Positions 8,216-17,315 of a stretch of 64,000 nucleotides of DNA are shown in pieces. The stretch is from Mycolicibacterium canariasense (GTDB lineage Bacteria; Actinomycetota; Actinomycetes; Mycobacteriales; Mycobacteriaceae). The stretch's first letter is position 1. Each line of letters begins with the position of its first letter. The position numbers were made by a program, and so were the translations under genes. The DNA lies in assembly GCF_002101555.1 (NCBI RefSeq), contig NZ_LQOL01000099.1:62001-126000 (forward strand), in the 5' to 3' direction. Under the pieces are notes generated by a model. That model saw only the letters and a program-made list of their open reading frames with translations. It had not been told where the DNA came from and searched no databases.

Positions 8216-8977
8216 GTGACCGAACCGGGGCGAGCGCAGCGACGGGAAAACGATCCGGGGCGAGCGCAGCGACGGGAGAACGATCCGGGGCGAGCGCAGC
8301 GACGGGAAGATGGCACGGGGCGAGCGCAGCGACGGGAAGACGATGAACCGCAGCCCACACGACCACATTCCCTGCGGCCGGTTCTGCGCGGCATGCTGCT
8401 GGACATCGCCCCGCCGCTGGTCGGCTACTACGGGCTACGTGCCCTCGGTGTCTCCGAGTACATCGCCCTGCTCACCGCGACCGTGCTGGCCGGCATCAAG
8501 GTGGGCTACGACGCGATCAAGGCGCGCCGGCTGGATCCCTTCGCCGGCTATCTGATGCTGAATTTCGGCCTGAGCCTGGCGGTCGGGCTGGCGACGTCGG
8601 ATGCGCGCATGTTGATGGTGGGCGACACCCTGGTCGGGGGCATCGGCGCGCTGATCTTCCTGGGCAGCTGCGTGATCGGGAAGCCACTCACCCAGGTGGT
8701 CGCCGAACGCGTGCAACCAGATGACGGCTCCCCCGAGCCGGGCGAGGCGGCCTTCAAGCACCGGGTGCATGTTCTGCTCTCGGCGATATGGGGAGTCGGC
8801 CTGCTGATCGGCATGTTGGTCAGCTTGGGCATCATCTTCTCGTTCTCGGTCGACGTCGGGAAGGGCGTGAACACCGCGGTGTCCCTGGCCCTGACCGGGG
8901 TGCTGATCCTGGTGACGATCGTGATCGCGAAGCGGGCCGGAGCGCGGTGGGAACAAAGGAGCGCCACCCAGAGTTGA
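8216..8977 (+). CDS. VC0807-family integral membrane protein with repeat-derived N-terminus
   Basis: Encodes 253 aa from GTG 8216. Six or so membrane helices start at LRGMLLDIAPPLVGYYGLRALG and end with LALTGVLILVTIVIAKRAG, as in VC0807-like (septation protein A-like) proteins of unknown function. Residues 4-41 come from four tandem 30-bp repeats and read PGRAQRREND and variants. The start is uncertain: GTG 8114 upstream or ATG 8393 just before the first helix are possible, and with 8393 the repeats would lie in the leader. No clear ribosome binding site precedes 8216, which may be leaderless. Confidence 0.7.
   Translation: MTEPGRAQRRENDPGRAQRRENDPGRAQRREDGTGRAQRREDDEPQPTRPHSLRPVLRGMLLDIAPPLVGYYGLRALGVSEYIALLTATVLAGIKVGYDAIKARRLDPFAGYLMLNFGLSLAVGLATSDARMLMVGDTLVGGIGALIFLGSCVIGKPLTQVVAERVQPDDGSPEPGEAAFKHRVHVLLSAIWGVGLLIGMLVSLGIIFSFSVDVGKGVNTAVSLALTGVLILVTIVIAKRAGARWEQRSATQS
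8227..8337. repeat. Dispersed repeat array A: four 30-bp units
   Basis: The core GGGGCGAGCGCAGCGACGGG begins at 8227, 8257, 8287 and 8317, an exact 30-bp period. The roughly 10-base linkers differ slightly. All four copies carry C at the variable middle base. It lies at the 5' end of the VC0807-like gene, in frame. Confidence 0.95.
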
Positions 8978-9007
8978 GCCCAGCAGGTTCAACTTTCTGG
9001 AGGATTG

Positions 9008-11341
9008 ATGCCTGAAGCCATCGCAGTCCCGGTGTTGTTTGTCAGCGAGCCGATCGTGCTGCCCGGCATGGTCGTGCCCATCGAGCTCGACGAGGCCGCC
9101 CGCGCGGCCGTCGAAGCTGCCCAAGCCGCCGCCCAGGCAAACGAGTCCGGGAAACTGCTCATCGCCCCGCGCCTGGACGACCGCTACCCCACCTATGGGG
9201 TGATCGCGTCCATCGTGCAGGTCGGCCGGGTTCCCGGTGGCGGCGCTGCCGCCGTGGTGCGTGGCGAGCACCGTGCCCACATCGGTTCCGGTACCACCGG
9301 GCCGGGCGCGGCCCTGTGGGTCGAGGTCACCGAGGTGACCGCCACGGACACCACCGACGAGACCAAAGCGCTTGCCGCCGAATACAAGAAGCTGCTGCTG
9401 GCCATGCTGCAGCGTCGCGAGGCCTGGCAGATCGTCGACGTGGTCAACAAGATCACCGATCCGTCGCAGCTGGCCGACACGGCCGGGTACGCGTCGTACC
9501 TGACCGACGTGCAGAAGCGTCAACTGTTGGAGACCGAGGATGTGGCGGTCCGGTTGCGGCTGCTGATCGAACTGACCGGGGAACACCTGGCCGAGGTCGA
9601 GGTCAACGACAAGATCGCCGAGGACGTGCGGGCCGGAATGGACAAGCAGCAGAAGGAATTCCTGCTGCGCCAACAGCTCGCCGCGATCCGCAAGGAACTC
9701 GGAGAAGGTGAACCCGAAGGTTCCGACGATTACCGGGCCCGCGTCGAGGCCGCGGACTTGCCGGAGAAGGTCCGCGAGGCCGCTCTGCGCGAGGTCGGCA
9801 AGCTCGAGCGGTCCAGTGAGCAGAGCCCGGAGGGCGGCTGGATCCGCACCTGGCTGGACACCGTGCTGGACCTGCCGTGGAACGTCACCACCGAGGACTC
9901 GACCGACTTGAAGTCGGCTCGCGAGATCCTGGACGCCGATCACCACGGCCTGGACGACGTCAAGGACCGCATCGTGGAGTACCTGGCGGTGCGGGCGCGG
10001 CGCGCCCAGCGCGGTATGGCCGTCGTCGGCGGCCGTGGCTCCGGTGCGGTCATGGTGCTGGCCGGCCCGCCCGGAGTAGGCAAGACCTCGCTGGGTGAAT
10101 CCGTCGCACGGGCCTTGGGCCGCAAGTTCGTTCGCGTCGCCCTGGGTGGTGTGCGGGACGAGGCCGAGATCCGCGGGCACCGGCGCACCTACGTCGGCGC
10201 GCTGCCGGGCCGCATCGTGCGGGCCATCGGCGAGGCGGGGTCGATGAATCCCGTGGTGCTGCTCGACGAGATCGACAAGGTGGGCTCGGACTACCGCGGC
10301 GACCCGTCCTCGGCCCTGCTCGAGGTGCTGGATCCGGCGCAGAACCACACGTTCCGCGACCACTACCTGGAGCTGGACCTGGACCTGAGCGACGTGGTGT
10401 TCCTGGCGACGGCCAACGTCATCGAGAACATCCCGTCGGCGCTGCTGGACCGCATGGAGTTGATCCAGATCGACGGCTACACCGAGGACGACAAGGTGGC
10501 CATCGCCCGGGATTACCTGCTGCCCCGGCAGGCCGAACGAGCGGCGCTGACATCGGAGGACGTCACGCTCAGCGACGCGGCGCTGCGCAAGATCGCCGCG
10601 GACTACACCCGCGAACCGGGCGTGCGGCAATTCGAGCGGCTGTTGGCCAAGGCGTTACGCAAGGTCACCACCAAATTGGATTCGACCGACGCCCCGATCG
10701 TGATCGACGAGCCGGATCTCGTCGACTACCTGGGCCGTCCGCGGTTCACCCCGGAGTCGAACGAGCGCACCGCGGTGCCGGGCGTGGCGACCGGGCTGGC
10801 CGTCACCGGGCTGGGCGGCGACGTCCTCTACATCGAGGCCGGCTCGGTCGATGCCGAACCCGGGTTGAAGCTGACCGGTCAGCTGGGCGACGTGATGAAG
10901 GAGTCGGCGCAGATCGCGCTGTCCTATGTGCGCGCCCATGCCGAACAGCTGGGTGTCGACCCGAAGTCGCTGGACCGGCAGATCCACGTGCACGTGCCCG
11001 CGGGCGCGGTGCCCAAGGACGGCCCGTCGGCCGGCGTCACGATGGTGACCGCGCTGGTCTCGATGGCCACCGGCCGCCAGGTGCGCGGTGACGTCGGCAT
11101 GACCGGTGAGGTCACGCTGAACGGCCGGGTGCTGCCCATCGGCGGCGTCAAGCAGAAACTGCTTGCGGCGCAACGGGCCGGGCTGAAGACCGTCTTCATC
11201 CCGCAGCGCAACGAGCCCGACCTGGACGACGTGCCCGCCGAAGTGCTGGCCGCGCTGGAGGTCAAGCCGATGACCGACGTGGCCGAGATCGTCGCGCAGG
11301 CCCTCGACCCCGTTGGTGTCGCGGCCACCCAGGCCGCGTGA
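9008..11341 (+). CDS. lon: ATP-dependent protease Lon
   Basis: Encodes 777 aa. The order is N-terminal substrate-recognition domain (VLPGMVVPIELD), coiled-coil linker, AAA+ module with Walker A GPPGVGKT at about 353, and a Ser-Lys protease domain (PKDGPSAG, Ser about 673; GGVKQKLLAA, Lys about 714). Lon degrades damaged and regulatory proteins in the cytosol. GGAGG at 8999-9003 fits ATG 9008 better than the TTG at 9005. Lon is present in fast-growing mycobacteria and absent from M. tuberculosis. Confidence 0.97.
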   Translation: MPEAIAVPVLFVSEPIVLPGMVVPIELDEAARAAVEAAQAAAQANESGKLLIAPRLDDRYPTYGVIASIVQVGRVPGGGAAAVVRGEHRAHIGSGTTGPGAALWVEVTEVTATDTTDETKALAAEYKKLLLAMLQRREAWQIVDVVNKITDPSQLADTAGYASYLTDVQKRQLLETEDVAVRLRLLIELTGEHLAEVEVNDKIAEDVRAGMDKQQKEFLLRQQLAAIRKELGEGEPEGSDDYRARVEAADLPEKVREAALREVGKLERSSEQSPEGGWIRTWLDTVLDLPWNVTTEDSTDLKSAREILDADHHGLDDVKDRIVEYLAVRARRAQRGMAVVGGRGSGAVMVLAGPPGVGKTSLGESVARALGRKFVRVALGGVRDEAEIRGHRRTYVGALPGRIVRAIGEAGSMNPVVLLDEIDKVGSDYRGDPSSALLEVLDPAQNHTFRDHYLELDLDLSDVVFLATANVIENIPSALLDRMELIQIDGYTEDDKVAIARDYLLPRQAERAALTSEDVTLSDAALRKIAADYTREPGVRQFERLLAKALRKVTTKLDSTDAPIVIDEPDLVDYLGRPRFTPESNERTAVPGVATGLAVTGLGGDVLYIEAGSVDAEPGLKLTGQLGDVMKESAQIALSYVRAHAEQLGVDPKSLDRQIHVHVPAGAVPKDGPSAGVTMVTALVSMATGRQVRGDVGMTGEVTLNGRVLPIGGVKQKLLAAQRAGLKTVFIPQRNEPDLDDVPAEVLAALEVKPMTDVAEIVAQALDPVGVAATQAA

Positions 11342-11352
11342 CGGCATAATCC

Positions 11353-11414
11353 CGCGAGCGTGCGCGTTTGTACGGTCTGACACGGTGTGTCGCGTACAAA
11401 CGCGCACGCTCGCG
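11353..11414. repeat. Long perfect inverted repeat (21-bp arms)
   Basis: Arms at 11353-11373 and 11394-11414 are perfect reverse complements; the left arm begins CGCGAGCGTGCGCGTTTG. The 20-base loop holds a small GACAC/GTGTC hairpin. It starts 11 bases after the lon stop and ends 11 bases before the next start. There is no U-tract, so it may be a terminator, an RNA-processing site or a dispersed palindromic element. Confidence 0.9.
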
Positions 11415-11425
11415 AGAGGACGAGG

Positions 11426-12430
11426 ATGGACAAGCTCGGGTTCCTGACCATCGGCAGGTTCGACGTGGCCGACCCCGGCCCAGGCATCGAGGAAACCCTG
11501 CAGATCATCGAACGGGCCGAGCACCTCGGGTTCGACAGCGTGTGGTTGCGCTGCCGACATTTCCAGCCGGGCATCTCCTCCCCCGTGGCGATCATGGCCG
11601 CGGCCAGCCAGCGCACCAGCCGCATCGAGTTGGGCACCGCGGTCATCCCGCTGGGACTGGAGAATCCGATCCGCCTCGCCGAGGACCTGGCCACCGTCGA
11701 CATCCTGTCCGGCGGCCGGATCAACCCCGGCGTGTCGGTGGGCACCCCGATGAACTACGACCACTACAAGACCGCGCTGTACCCGGATTCCCATGAGGTG
11801 CAGGACTTTTCGAAGGAGCGAGTGCTGCGGCTGCTGCGCGCCCTGCGCGGCGAGCCGGTCAGCGATTTCGCCGGCACCGCCGGGATCGAGCAGTTCGTGC
11901 GCGAGGTCCAGCCGCACTCCCCCGGCCTGGGCGACCGGGTCTGGTACGGCGGCGGCCACGAGTCGGCGATCTGGGCCGGGCTGCAGGGCATCAACTACCT
12001 GACCAGCTCGGTGGTGAGTATCGAGGGCACCGAGTCACGGGACTTCGCCACCATCCAGGCCGAGCACATCGACGCCTACCGCGCACACCATCCGCGACCC
12101 GAGAAAGCAAGGGTGTCACAGGGATTGGTGGTCATCCCGACCGACTCGGCCACCGACGACCAGATCCGCCGCTACCGCGAGTATGCGGCGAGCCGGTTCG
12201 AGCGCACCAAGACCCCACAGGGGCCCCGCGGGATGCTGTTCTCCCCCGACTACGTCGGCACCTCCGACGAACTCGCCGACCAGTTGTCCGCCCACGCCGG
12301 GTTCGTCCGCGCCGACGAGGTGACGTTCGCGTTGCCGTTCACCTTCGCCTCCGAGGACTACGCCCAGATCATCGAGGACATGGCGCAGAGGTTAGGACCG
12401 CGCCTGGGCTGGGAACCACCTACGGTATGA
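11426..12430 (+). CDS. Luciferase-like monooxygenase (probably F420- or flavin-dependent)
   Basis: Encodes 334 aa starting MDKLGFLTIGRFD. The TIM-barrel LLM pattern is clear: AEHLGFDSVWL, SRIELGTAVIPLGLENPIRLAEDLATVD, then GGRINPGVSVG. In mycobacteria many of these enzymes use coenzyme F420; substrate unknown. GAGGACGAGG lies before ATG 11426. It overlaps the following DUF72 gene by 4 bases (ATGA). Confidence 0.88.
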   Translation: MDKLGFLTIGRFDVADPGPGIEETLQIIERAEHLGFDSVWLRCRHFQPGISSPVAIMAAASQRTSRIELGTAVIPLGLENPIRLAEDLATVDILSGGRINPGVSVGTPMNYDHYKTALYPDSHEVQDFSKERVLRLLRALRGEPVSDFAGTAGIEQFVREVQPHSPGLGDRVWYGGGHESAIWAGLQGINYLTSSVVSIEGTESRDFATIQAEHIDAYRAHHPRPEKARVSQGLVVIPTDSATDDQIRRYREYAASRFERTKTPQGPRGMLFSPDYVGTSDELADQLSAHAGFVRADEVTFALPFTFASEDYAQIIEDMAQRLGPRLGWEPPTV

Positions 12431-13167
12431 CCGTGCGGATCGGCACCTCCGGTTGGTCCTATGACCACTGGACTTCGGTGCTGTATCCGCCGGGCACCCC
12501 AGTGGCCAAACGGCTGTTCTATTACGTCGGGGAATTCGACACCGTCGAACTCAACGCCAGCTTCTACCGCTGGCCCCGAGACGCCGTCTTCGAGGGCTGG
12601 CAACGGCGTCTGCCGGCCGGCTTCACCATGACCGTCAAGGCCCATCGCGGCCTGACCCATTTCCGCCGGCTCCGCAACCCGGAGCCCTGGGTGGATCGTT
12701 TCGAGCGGTGCTGGCGGGCGCTGGGCCCACGGCGCGAAGCGCTGCTGGTCCAGCTGCATCCCGAATTGTCCCGCGACGACGCGCTGCTCGACCATTTCCT
12801 GACGGTGATGCCGGACCGGATCCCGGTGGCCGTCGAATTCCGGCACGACTCGTGGCACACCGACGACGTGTACACCGTGCTGGAGCGCCACGGCGCCTCC
12901 TATGTGGTGACCAGCGGCGCCGGCCTGCCCTGCGTGCCACGGGCGACGAGCCGCCTGGTGTATGTGCGCATGCACGGACCCGATCACGAAAAACTTTATG
13001 CGGGTTCGTATTCCGACCATGCCCTGCAGTGGTGGGCGGACCGGATCGAGAACTGGCGCCGGGACGGCCGCGACGTCGTGGTGTACTTCAACAACGACGG
13101 CGAGGGCAACGCGGTGTACAACGCCCGTACGCTCAAACGGCTGGTCGGCGTGCAGACCCGCCCTTAA
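12427..13167 (+). CDS. DUF72 (YecE-like) protein
   Basis: Encodes 246 aa with the DUF72 hallmarks: RIGTSGWSYDHW at the start, FDTVELNASFYRWP, and VVVYFNNDGEGNAVYNA near the end. The family forms a TIM-barrel of unknown biochemical role. It is translationally coupled to the luciferase-like gene and followed 10 bases later by a DDN-like reductase. Confidence 0.9.
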   Translation: MTVRIGTSGWSYDHWTSVLYPPGTPVAKRLFYYVGEFDTVELNASFYRWPRDAVFEGWQRRLPAGFTMTVKAHRGLTHFRRLRNPEPWVDRFERCWRALGPRREALLVQLHPELSRDDALLDHFLTVMPDRIPVAVEFRHDSWHTDDVYTVLERHGASYVVTSGAGLPCVPRATSRLVYVRMHGPDHEKLYAGSYSDHALQWWADRIENWRRDGRDVVVYFNNDGEGNAVYNARTLKRLVGVQTRP

Positions 13168-13177
13168 ACTCGACCCC

Positions 13178-13564
13178 ATGGTGGTCAACACCCTCAAACA
13201 CCGCATCGTGCACACCGCCCAGCGCTATCTGGTGAATCCCGTGGGCCGCAAACTCCCGGTCACCATGCTGGAGACCATGGGGCGCACCTCCGGACAGCCC
13301 CGGCACACCGCCGTGGGTGGCCGCCTGGTCGACAACGCGTTCTGGCTGGTCTCCGAGCACGGGACGCAGTCGGACTACGTGAAGAACATCAAGGCCAATC
13401 CCGCGGTCCGCGTCCGGCTCAACGGGCGCTGGCGCACCGGCACGGCGCACCTGCTGCCCGACGACGACGCCACCGCCCGGCTGGCACAGCTACCCGCACT
13501 CAACAGCGCGGTGGTCCGGGTGATGGGCAGCGACCTGCTCACCATTCGCATCGATCTGGACTGA
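13178..13564 (+). CDS. Deazaflavin-dependent nitroreductase (DDN) family protein
   Basis: Encodes 128 aa from ATG 13178. The sequence ETMGRTSGQPRHTAVGGRLVD, then WLVSEHGTQSDYVKNIKANP, is the DDN/DUF385 split-barrel fold that binds F420H2 or fatty acids. The real substrate is unknown. The reading frame stays open upstream inside the DUF72 gene, but family length favours this start. It is followed 1 base later by the TfoX-N gene. Confidence 0.88.
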   Translation: MVVNTLKHRIVHTAQRYLVNPVGRKLPVTMLETMGRTSGQPRHTAVGGRLVDNAFWLVSEHGTQSDYVKNIKANPAVRVRLNGRWRTGTAHLLPDDDATARLAQLPALNSAVVRVMGSDLLTIRIDLD

Positions 13565-13565
13565 G

Positions 13566-13907
13566 ATGGCCTACGACGAAGATCTGGCCAACCGGATCCG
13601 CGAGATCCTGGCCGGCACCGGCAATGTCGACGAAATGCGGATGTTCGGCGGCCTGGCGTTCCTGGTGCAGGGCAACATGGCGGTCGCCGTCAGCGGCCAG
13701 GGCGGCCTGATGGTGCGGGTACCACCCGAGGACACCGCGGCATTGCTGACCCGCGAGCATGTCGAGCCCATGGTGATGGCGGGCCGCGAAACCCGCGGGT
13801 GGCTGCGCGTGGGCGCCGACGGTGTCCGCACCCAGCGCCAACTCCGGCCGTGGGTGGCCCGCGGGCTGGATTACGCGACGGGACTGCCGGCCAAGAAGCG
13901 CCGTTAG
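13566..13907 (+). CDS. TfoX N-terminal domain protein
   Basis: Encodes 113 aa, a single TfoX-N domain: DLANRIREILAG, EMRMFGGLAFLVQGNMAVAV, then MVRVPPEDTAALL, with a basic tail LPAKKRR. TfoX is a competence regulator in gamma-proteobacteria, but stand-alone TfoX-N proteins in actinobacteria have no known role. Closely spaced behind the DDN-like gene, so likely one operon from the luciferase-like gene onward. Confidence 0.87.
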   Translation: MAYDEDLANRIREILAGTGNVDEMRMFGGLAFLVQGNMAVAVSGQGGLMVRVPPEDTAALLTREHVEPMVMAGRETRGWLRVGADGVRTQRQLRPWVARGLDYATGLPAKKRR

Positions 13908-13937
13908 CCCGGCGGCGAGAACGGGTATGCCTGGCTC

Positions 13938-14573
13938 ATGTCCGGTGCTCCTGACCTGGCGGCGTGCCTGCTCCGGCAAGCCGGTACCACCTTCGCCGAT
14001 GAAGCCGGTATCACGCTGCGTGACAAACCCAAACCGCTGTTCCAGCTGCTGATGCTGGCCATGTTGGCCAGCAAGCCGATCGGCGCCGAGGTCGCGATGG
14101 CCGCCGCCGCAGAGGTGTTCCGCAGCGGCCTGCGCACGCCCGACGCGGTGCGCGACGCCGACCGCGCGACGATGATCGACGCGTTCGGCCGCGCCGGCTA
14201 CGCCCGCTACGACGAGAGTTCGGCGACGCGACTCACCGCGCTGGCCACCCGGGTGCGGGACCGCTACGGTGGCGATCTGCGCAGGCTGGCCGAGGAATCC
14301 GACGGTGATACCGGGGCGGCCGCCCGCGCATTACAGGAGTTCGACGGCATCGGCCCTACCGGCGCCGATATCTACCTGCGCGAGGTGCAGGACGTATGGC
14401 CTTGGGCGCAGCCCTATTTCGATGAACGTGCGGTCGCCGGGGCGCAGCAGGTCGGCCTGCCCACCGAGCCCGCACGGCTGCTCGAGTTGTCCGAGGGGCA
14501 CCCCGCCCAGTTGGCCGCCGCGCTGGTCCGCGTCGCACTCGACGACGATCTGCGGCGCCGGGTCACCGCCTAG
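13938..14573 (+). CDS. HhH-GPD superfamily DNA glycosylase/endonuclease III-like protein
   Basis: Encodes 211 aa with a helix-hairpin-helix (EFDGIGPTGADIYLREVQ, about residues 135-152) followed by DVWPWAQPYFDERA, where the GPD-type catalytic Asp would lie. There is no C-terminal Fe-S cluster set of cysteines, so it is not canonical Nth. A base-excision repair role is a family-level inference. Starts 30 bases after the TfoX-N gene. Confidence 0.75.
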   Translation: MSGAPDLAACLLRQAGTTFADEAGITLRDKPKPLFQLLMLAMLASKPIGAEVAMAAAAEVFRSGLRTPDAVRDADRATMIDAFGRAGYARYDESSATRLTALATRVRDRYGGDLRRLAEESDGDTGAAARALQEFDGIGPTGADIYLREVQDVWPWAQPYFDERAVAGAQQVGLPTEPARLLELSEGHPAQLAAALVRVALDDDLRRRVTA

Positions 14574-14600
14574 CACCTCCCCACTCAGAAGGAGAACACC

Positions 14601-15791
14601 ATGGCCACCCTTCCCACATTCGTCATCATCGGCGCCGGACTGGCCGGCGCCAAGGCGGCAGAAGCCTTGCGTGGCAACGACTTCGGTGGGCAGATCATCC
14701 TGTTCGGCACCGAGGCGCGGCTGCCCTACGAGCGACCACCGTTGTCCAAGGACTATCTGGCCGGCAAAAAGGAATTCGACGAGTTCACCGTGCAGCCCGA
14801 AAGCTGGTACCGGGAACACGATGTCGACCTGCGGCTGAACACCACCGTCGCGACCATCGACCGCTCCGCCCACGCCGTCGGCCATTCCGAGGGTAAGCAC
14901 GAGCATTACGACAAACTCCTGCTGGCCACCGGTTCGGTGGCCCGCCGACCGCCCATCCCGGGCTCCGACGCCGACGGGGTGCACGTACTACGGACCGTCG
15001 AGGATGCGGCGGCGCTGCGGTCCCGGCTCACCGACGGCACCCGACTGGCCATCATCGGCGCGGGGTGGATCGGTTTGGAGGTCGCCGCGGGTGCACGCCA
15101 GGCCGGTGCCGAGGTCACCGTGGTGGAATCCGCGGATCTGCCGCTCGCCGCGTTGGGGCGCGATGTCGCGCAGGTGTTCGCCGACCTGCATCGCGAGCAC
15201 GGCGTCGACCTGCGACTCGGCGCCAAGGTCGAGCGGATCAGCACCGAGGGCGATCGCGCGACCGGAGTGCGGCTGGCCGACGGGTCCGGCGTGGACGCCG
15301 ATCTGGTGCTCGTGGCGGTGGGCGCCCGTCCCAGCATCGAACTCGCCGAGGCGGCGGGCCTGGCGCTGGCCGACGGCGGCGTGGCCGTCGACGCCGCGTT
15401 GCGCACCAGCGATCCCGACATCTTCGCCGTGGGGGATATCGCCGCGGCCGAACATCCACTGCTGCACACCCGGATCCGTACCGAGCACTGGGCCAACGCG
15501 CTCAAACAACCCGCCGTCGCGGTGGCCGGCATGCTGGACTCGCCCGGTAGCTACGACGAGTTGCCGTACTTCTTCACCGACCAGTACGACCTCGGCATGG
15601 AGTATGTCGGCCACGCCCCGCCGGACGCCAAGGTGGTGTTCCGCGGCGACGTGCCCGGCCGCGAGTTCACCGCATTCTGGGTGGACGACGACGACCGCGT
15701 GCTGGCCGGCATGAACGTCAACATCTGGGAGGGTCTGGACGACATCAAGGCGATGGTGCGCGGCCGGCAGCCGCTCGGCGACGCCGTCTGA
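14601..15791 (+). CDS. FAD-dependent NAD(P)H:ferredoxin reductase
   Basis: Encodes 396 aa behind a clear AGAAGGAG ribosome site. The FAD motif GAGLAGAKAAEALR is at residues 11-24, a second NAD motif GAGWIGLEVAAGARQAG at about 152, and the late IFAVGDIAA motif is present. This is the rhodocoxin/putidaredoxin reductase family, which passes electrons from NAD(P)H to a ferredoxin for cytochromes P450. No ferredoxin or P450 gene lies next to it, so the partner is elsewhere. Confidence 0.9.
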   Translation: MATLPTFVIIGAGLAGAKAAEALRGNDFGGQIILFGTEARLPYERPPLSKDYLAGKKEFDEFTVQPESWYREHDVDLRLNTTVATIDRSAHAVGHSEGKHEHYDKLLLATGSVARRPPIPGSDADGVHVLRTVEDAAALRSRLTDGTRLAIIGAGWIGLEVAAGARQAGAEVTVVESADLPLAALGRDVAQVFADLHREHGVDLRLGAKVERISTEGDRATGVRLADGSGVDADLVLVAVGARPSIELAEAAGLALADGGVAVDAALRTSDPDIFAVGDIAAAEHPLLHTRIRTEHWANALKQPAVAVAGMLDSPGSYDELPYFFTDQYDLGMEYVGHAPPDAKVVFRGDVPGREFTAFWVDDDDRVLAGMNVNIWEGLDDIKAMVRGRQPLGDAV

Positions 15792-15792
15792 A

Positions 15793-17268
15793 TCACTCCA
15801 GGGTGGCCACACCGTCCGCGCCGACCGTCGCCTTGGCACCGGCGATGTCCTCGGTGACGGTCGCCGCGGCTTGCGTGGGATCGGTGATCACGGCCAGCGC
15901 CCGGCTGCCCGTGGGCGTGCGCACCGCCAGGAACGTCTTTTCCGCGGTGCCGTCGCGGGTGAACGGCGTGGTCCAGGTTTCCACCGTGCCGACCCCGGCC
16001 CACCCGTCCTCGGCCACCACCGTCGGTTCCGCGTCGACGGCCGATTGCACGTCCTCCCAGCGGAACCCGCCGGCCGGTGGCTCGGTGCCGTACACGCCGA
16101 AGCTGTGCTTGGTCAGGTAACCACCGTTGGCGCTGACCAGCCCGACGGCGCCGGGCTGCGCGGTGAGCCGTTCGGCCATGGTGGCAATCGAGTGGGAGAC
16201 ATAGTTGTTCCACGGTCCGCCGGCGAACGTCAGCCCGCCGGTGACGGTCAGCGGACGCCGGGCGTCATCGGTGGGCAGTCCGAGTTCGTCGGCCGCGACC
16301 TGTACCGCGCACGGGAAGCAGGAGTACAGGTCCACCAGATCGATATCGTCGATCCCACGGCCGGCCAGGTCCAGCACCCGCCGGCCGGCGAGGCGAATGG
16401 CCGGTGAGCCGTCGAAGCGGGCCCGCTCCCCGATCAGATACGTGTCGTGGGCATCGGTGCCCGCGTACGGGAACACCCAGTGCTCGCGCGGAATCCGAAG
16501 GGCGTCGGCCTTTTCCGCCGAGGTGAGGATCAGGGCTGCGCCTTGGTCGACCATGTTGTTGGAGTTCATCAACTTGGTGTAGGGCCAGCTGATCATCCGG
16601 TTGTCCGGTCCCGGCCGCCAGATCTCCTCGGCGGTGCAGGCCGTGCGGTTCCAGGCGTGCGGATTGTCCCGGGCCACCTCGCTGAACCGGGCCCACAGCT
16701 GCCCGATTCGGCGGCGGTGCTGCTGCACGGGCTCCCCGGACGCGATGCGCAAGGCCTGCTCGAACATCGGATACACGTAGGCCGGGCGGTCCAACTTGAT
16801 CCGGATCTCGGTGGGCCCGGCCATCACGAACTCGTCGTCGGCGCCCGGGGGTAGGGGCACCGACTCGTCCTGGATCGTGCCGACCAGCTTTTCGCCTCGC
16901 GCGCGCAACCGGGTGCGGCTGCGCCAGGTTTCCCCGCCGGCGATGAGCACCACGTCGTTGCGGCCGCGCTGGATGTCCAGGCAGGCCTGGTTCACCAGCG
17001 ACTGCGGGACGTTGCCGCCGATGCTGGTGTACCGGGTGAGCGCGCCGGGGGCACCGATCCGCTGCGCCAACAGCAGACCAGGATCGCGGTAGCGCCAGGA
17101 CAGCAGGTTCACGATGCGCACCGCGTCGACCGATTCCAGGACCCGAGGCCCGGCCGCGGCCCGGGCCGCCCGCTCCATCAGGTCGACCGGTTCGGTGGTG
17201 GCGCTCTCCTCGTGCTGGTTGATCTGGCCGTAGCCGACGAGGACCGGAGTGCGTGGATCAAGGGACAT
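15793..17268 (-). CDS. Thiolase-like acetyl-CoA acetyltransferase family protein lacking the catalytic Cys
   Basis: Encodes 491 aa (ATG 17268) with a thiolase fold (TPVLVGYGQINQHE; DIDLVDLYSCFPCAVQVAADELG; NGGYLTKHSFGVYG). The nucleophile Cys is not where expected (SIGGNVPQSLV, residues 82-92) and the C-terminal CxG motif reads SANGG. It therefore belongs to a non-classical thiolase-like group common in actinobacteria; the reaction is unknown. The last about 80 residues form an OB-type domain. Divergent from the CPBP protease gene. Confidence 0.82.
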   Translation of the reverse strand: MSLDPRTPVLVGYGQINQHEESATTEPVDLMERAARAAAGPRVLESVDAVRIVNLLSWRYRDPGLLLAQRIGAPGALTRYTSIGGNVPQSLVNQACLDIQRGRNDVVLIAGGETWRSRTRLRARGEKLVGTIQDESVPLPPGADDEFVMAGPTEIRIKLDRPAYVYPMFEQALRIASGEPVQQHRRRIGQLWARFSEVARDNPHAWNRTACTAEEIWRPGPDNRMISWPYTKLMNSNNMVDQGAALILTSAEKADALRIPREHWVFPYAGTDAHDTYLIGERARFDGSPAIRLAGRRVLDLAGRGIDDIDLVDLYSCFPCAVQVAADELGLPTDDARRPLTVTGGLTFAGGPWNNYVSHSIATMAERLTAQPGAVGLVSANGGYLTKHSFGVYGTEPPAGGFRWEDVQSAVDAEPTVVAEDGWAGVGTVETWTTPFTRDGTAEKTFLAVRTPTGSRALAVITDPTQAAATVTEDIAGAKATVGADGVATLE

Positions 17269-17315
17269 AGTTCTATAACTTAGATAGACAACCCTGGCAC
17301 GTACACTGAGGGGCG

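Noticed and set aside
8227..8337. CRISPR-like regular spacing of 30 bp
   Set aside because: The repeats are about 20 bp with roughly 10-bp linkers that are nearly identical, lie in coding frames and have no cas genes nearby, so it is not a CRISPR array.
8435..10630. 731-codon minus-strand ORF opposite lon
   Set aside because: Shadow of the lon coding strand in high-GC DNA; composition is His/Gln/Arg-rich without domains.
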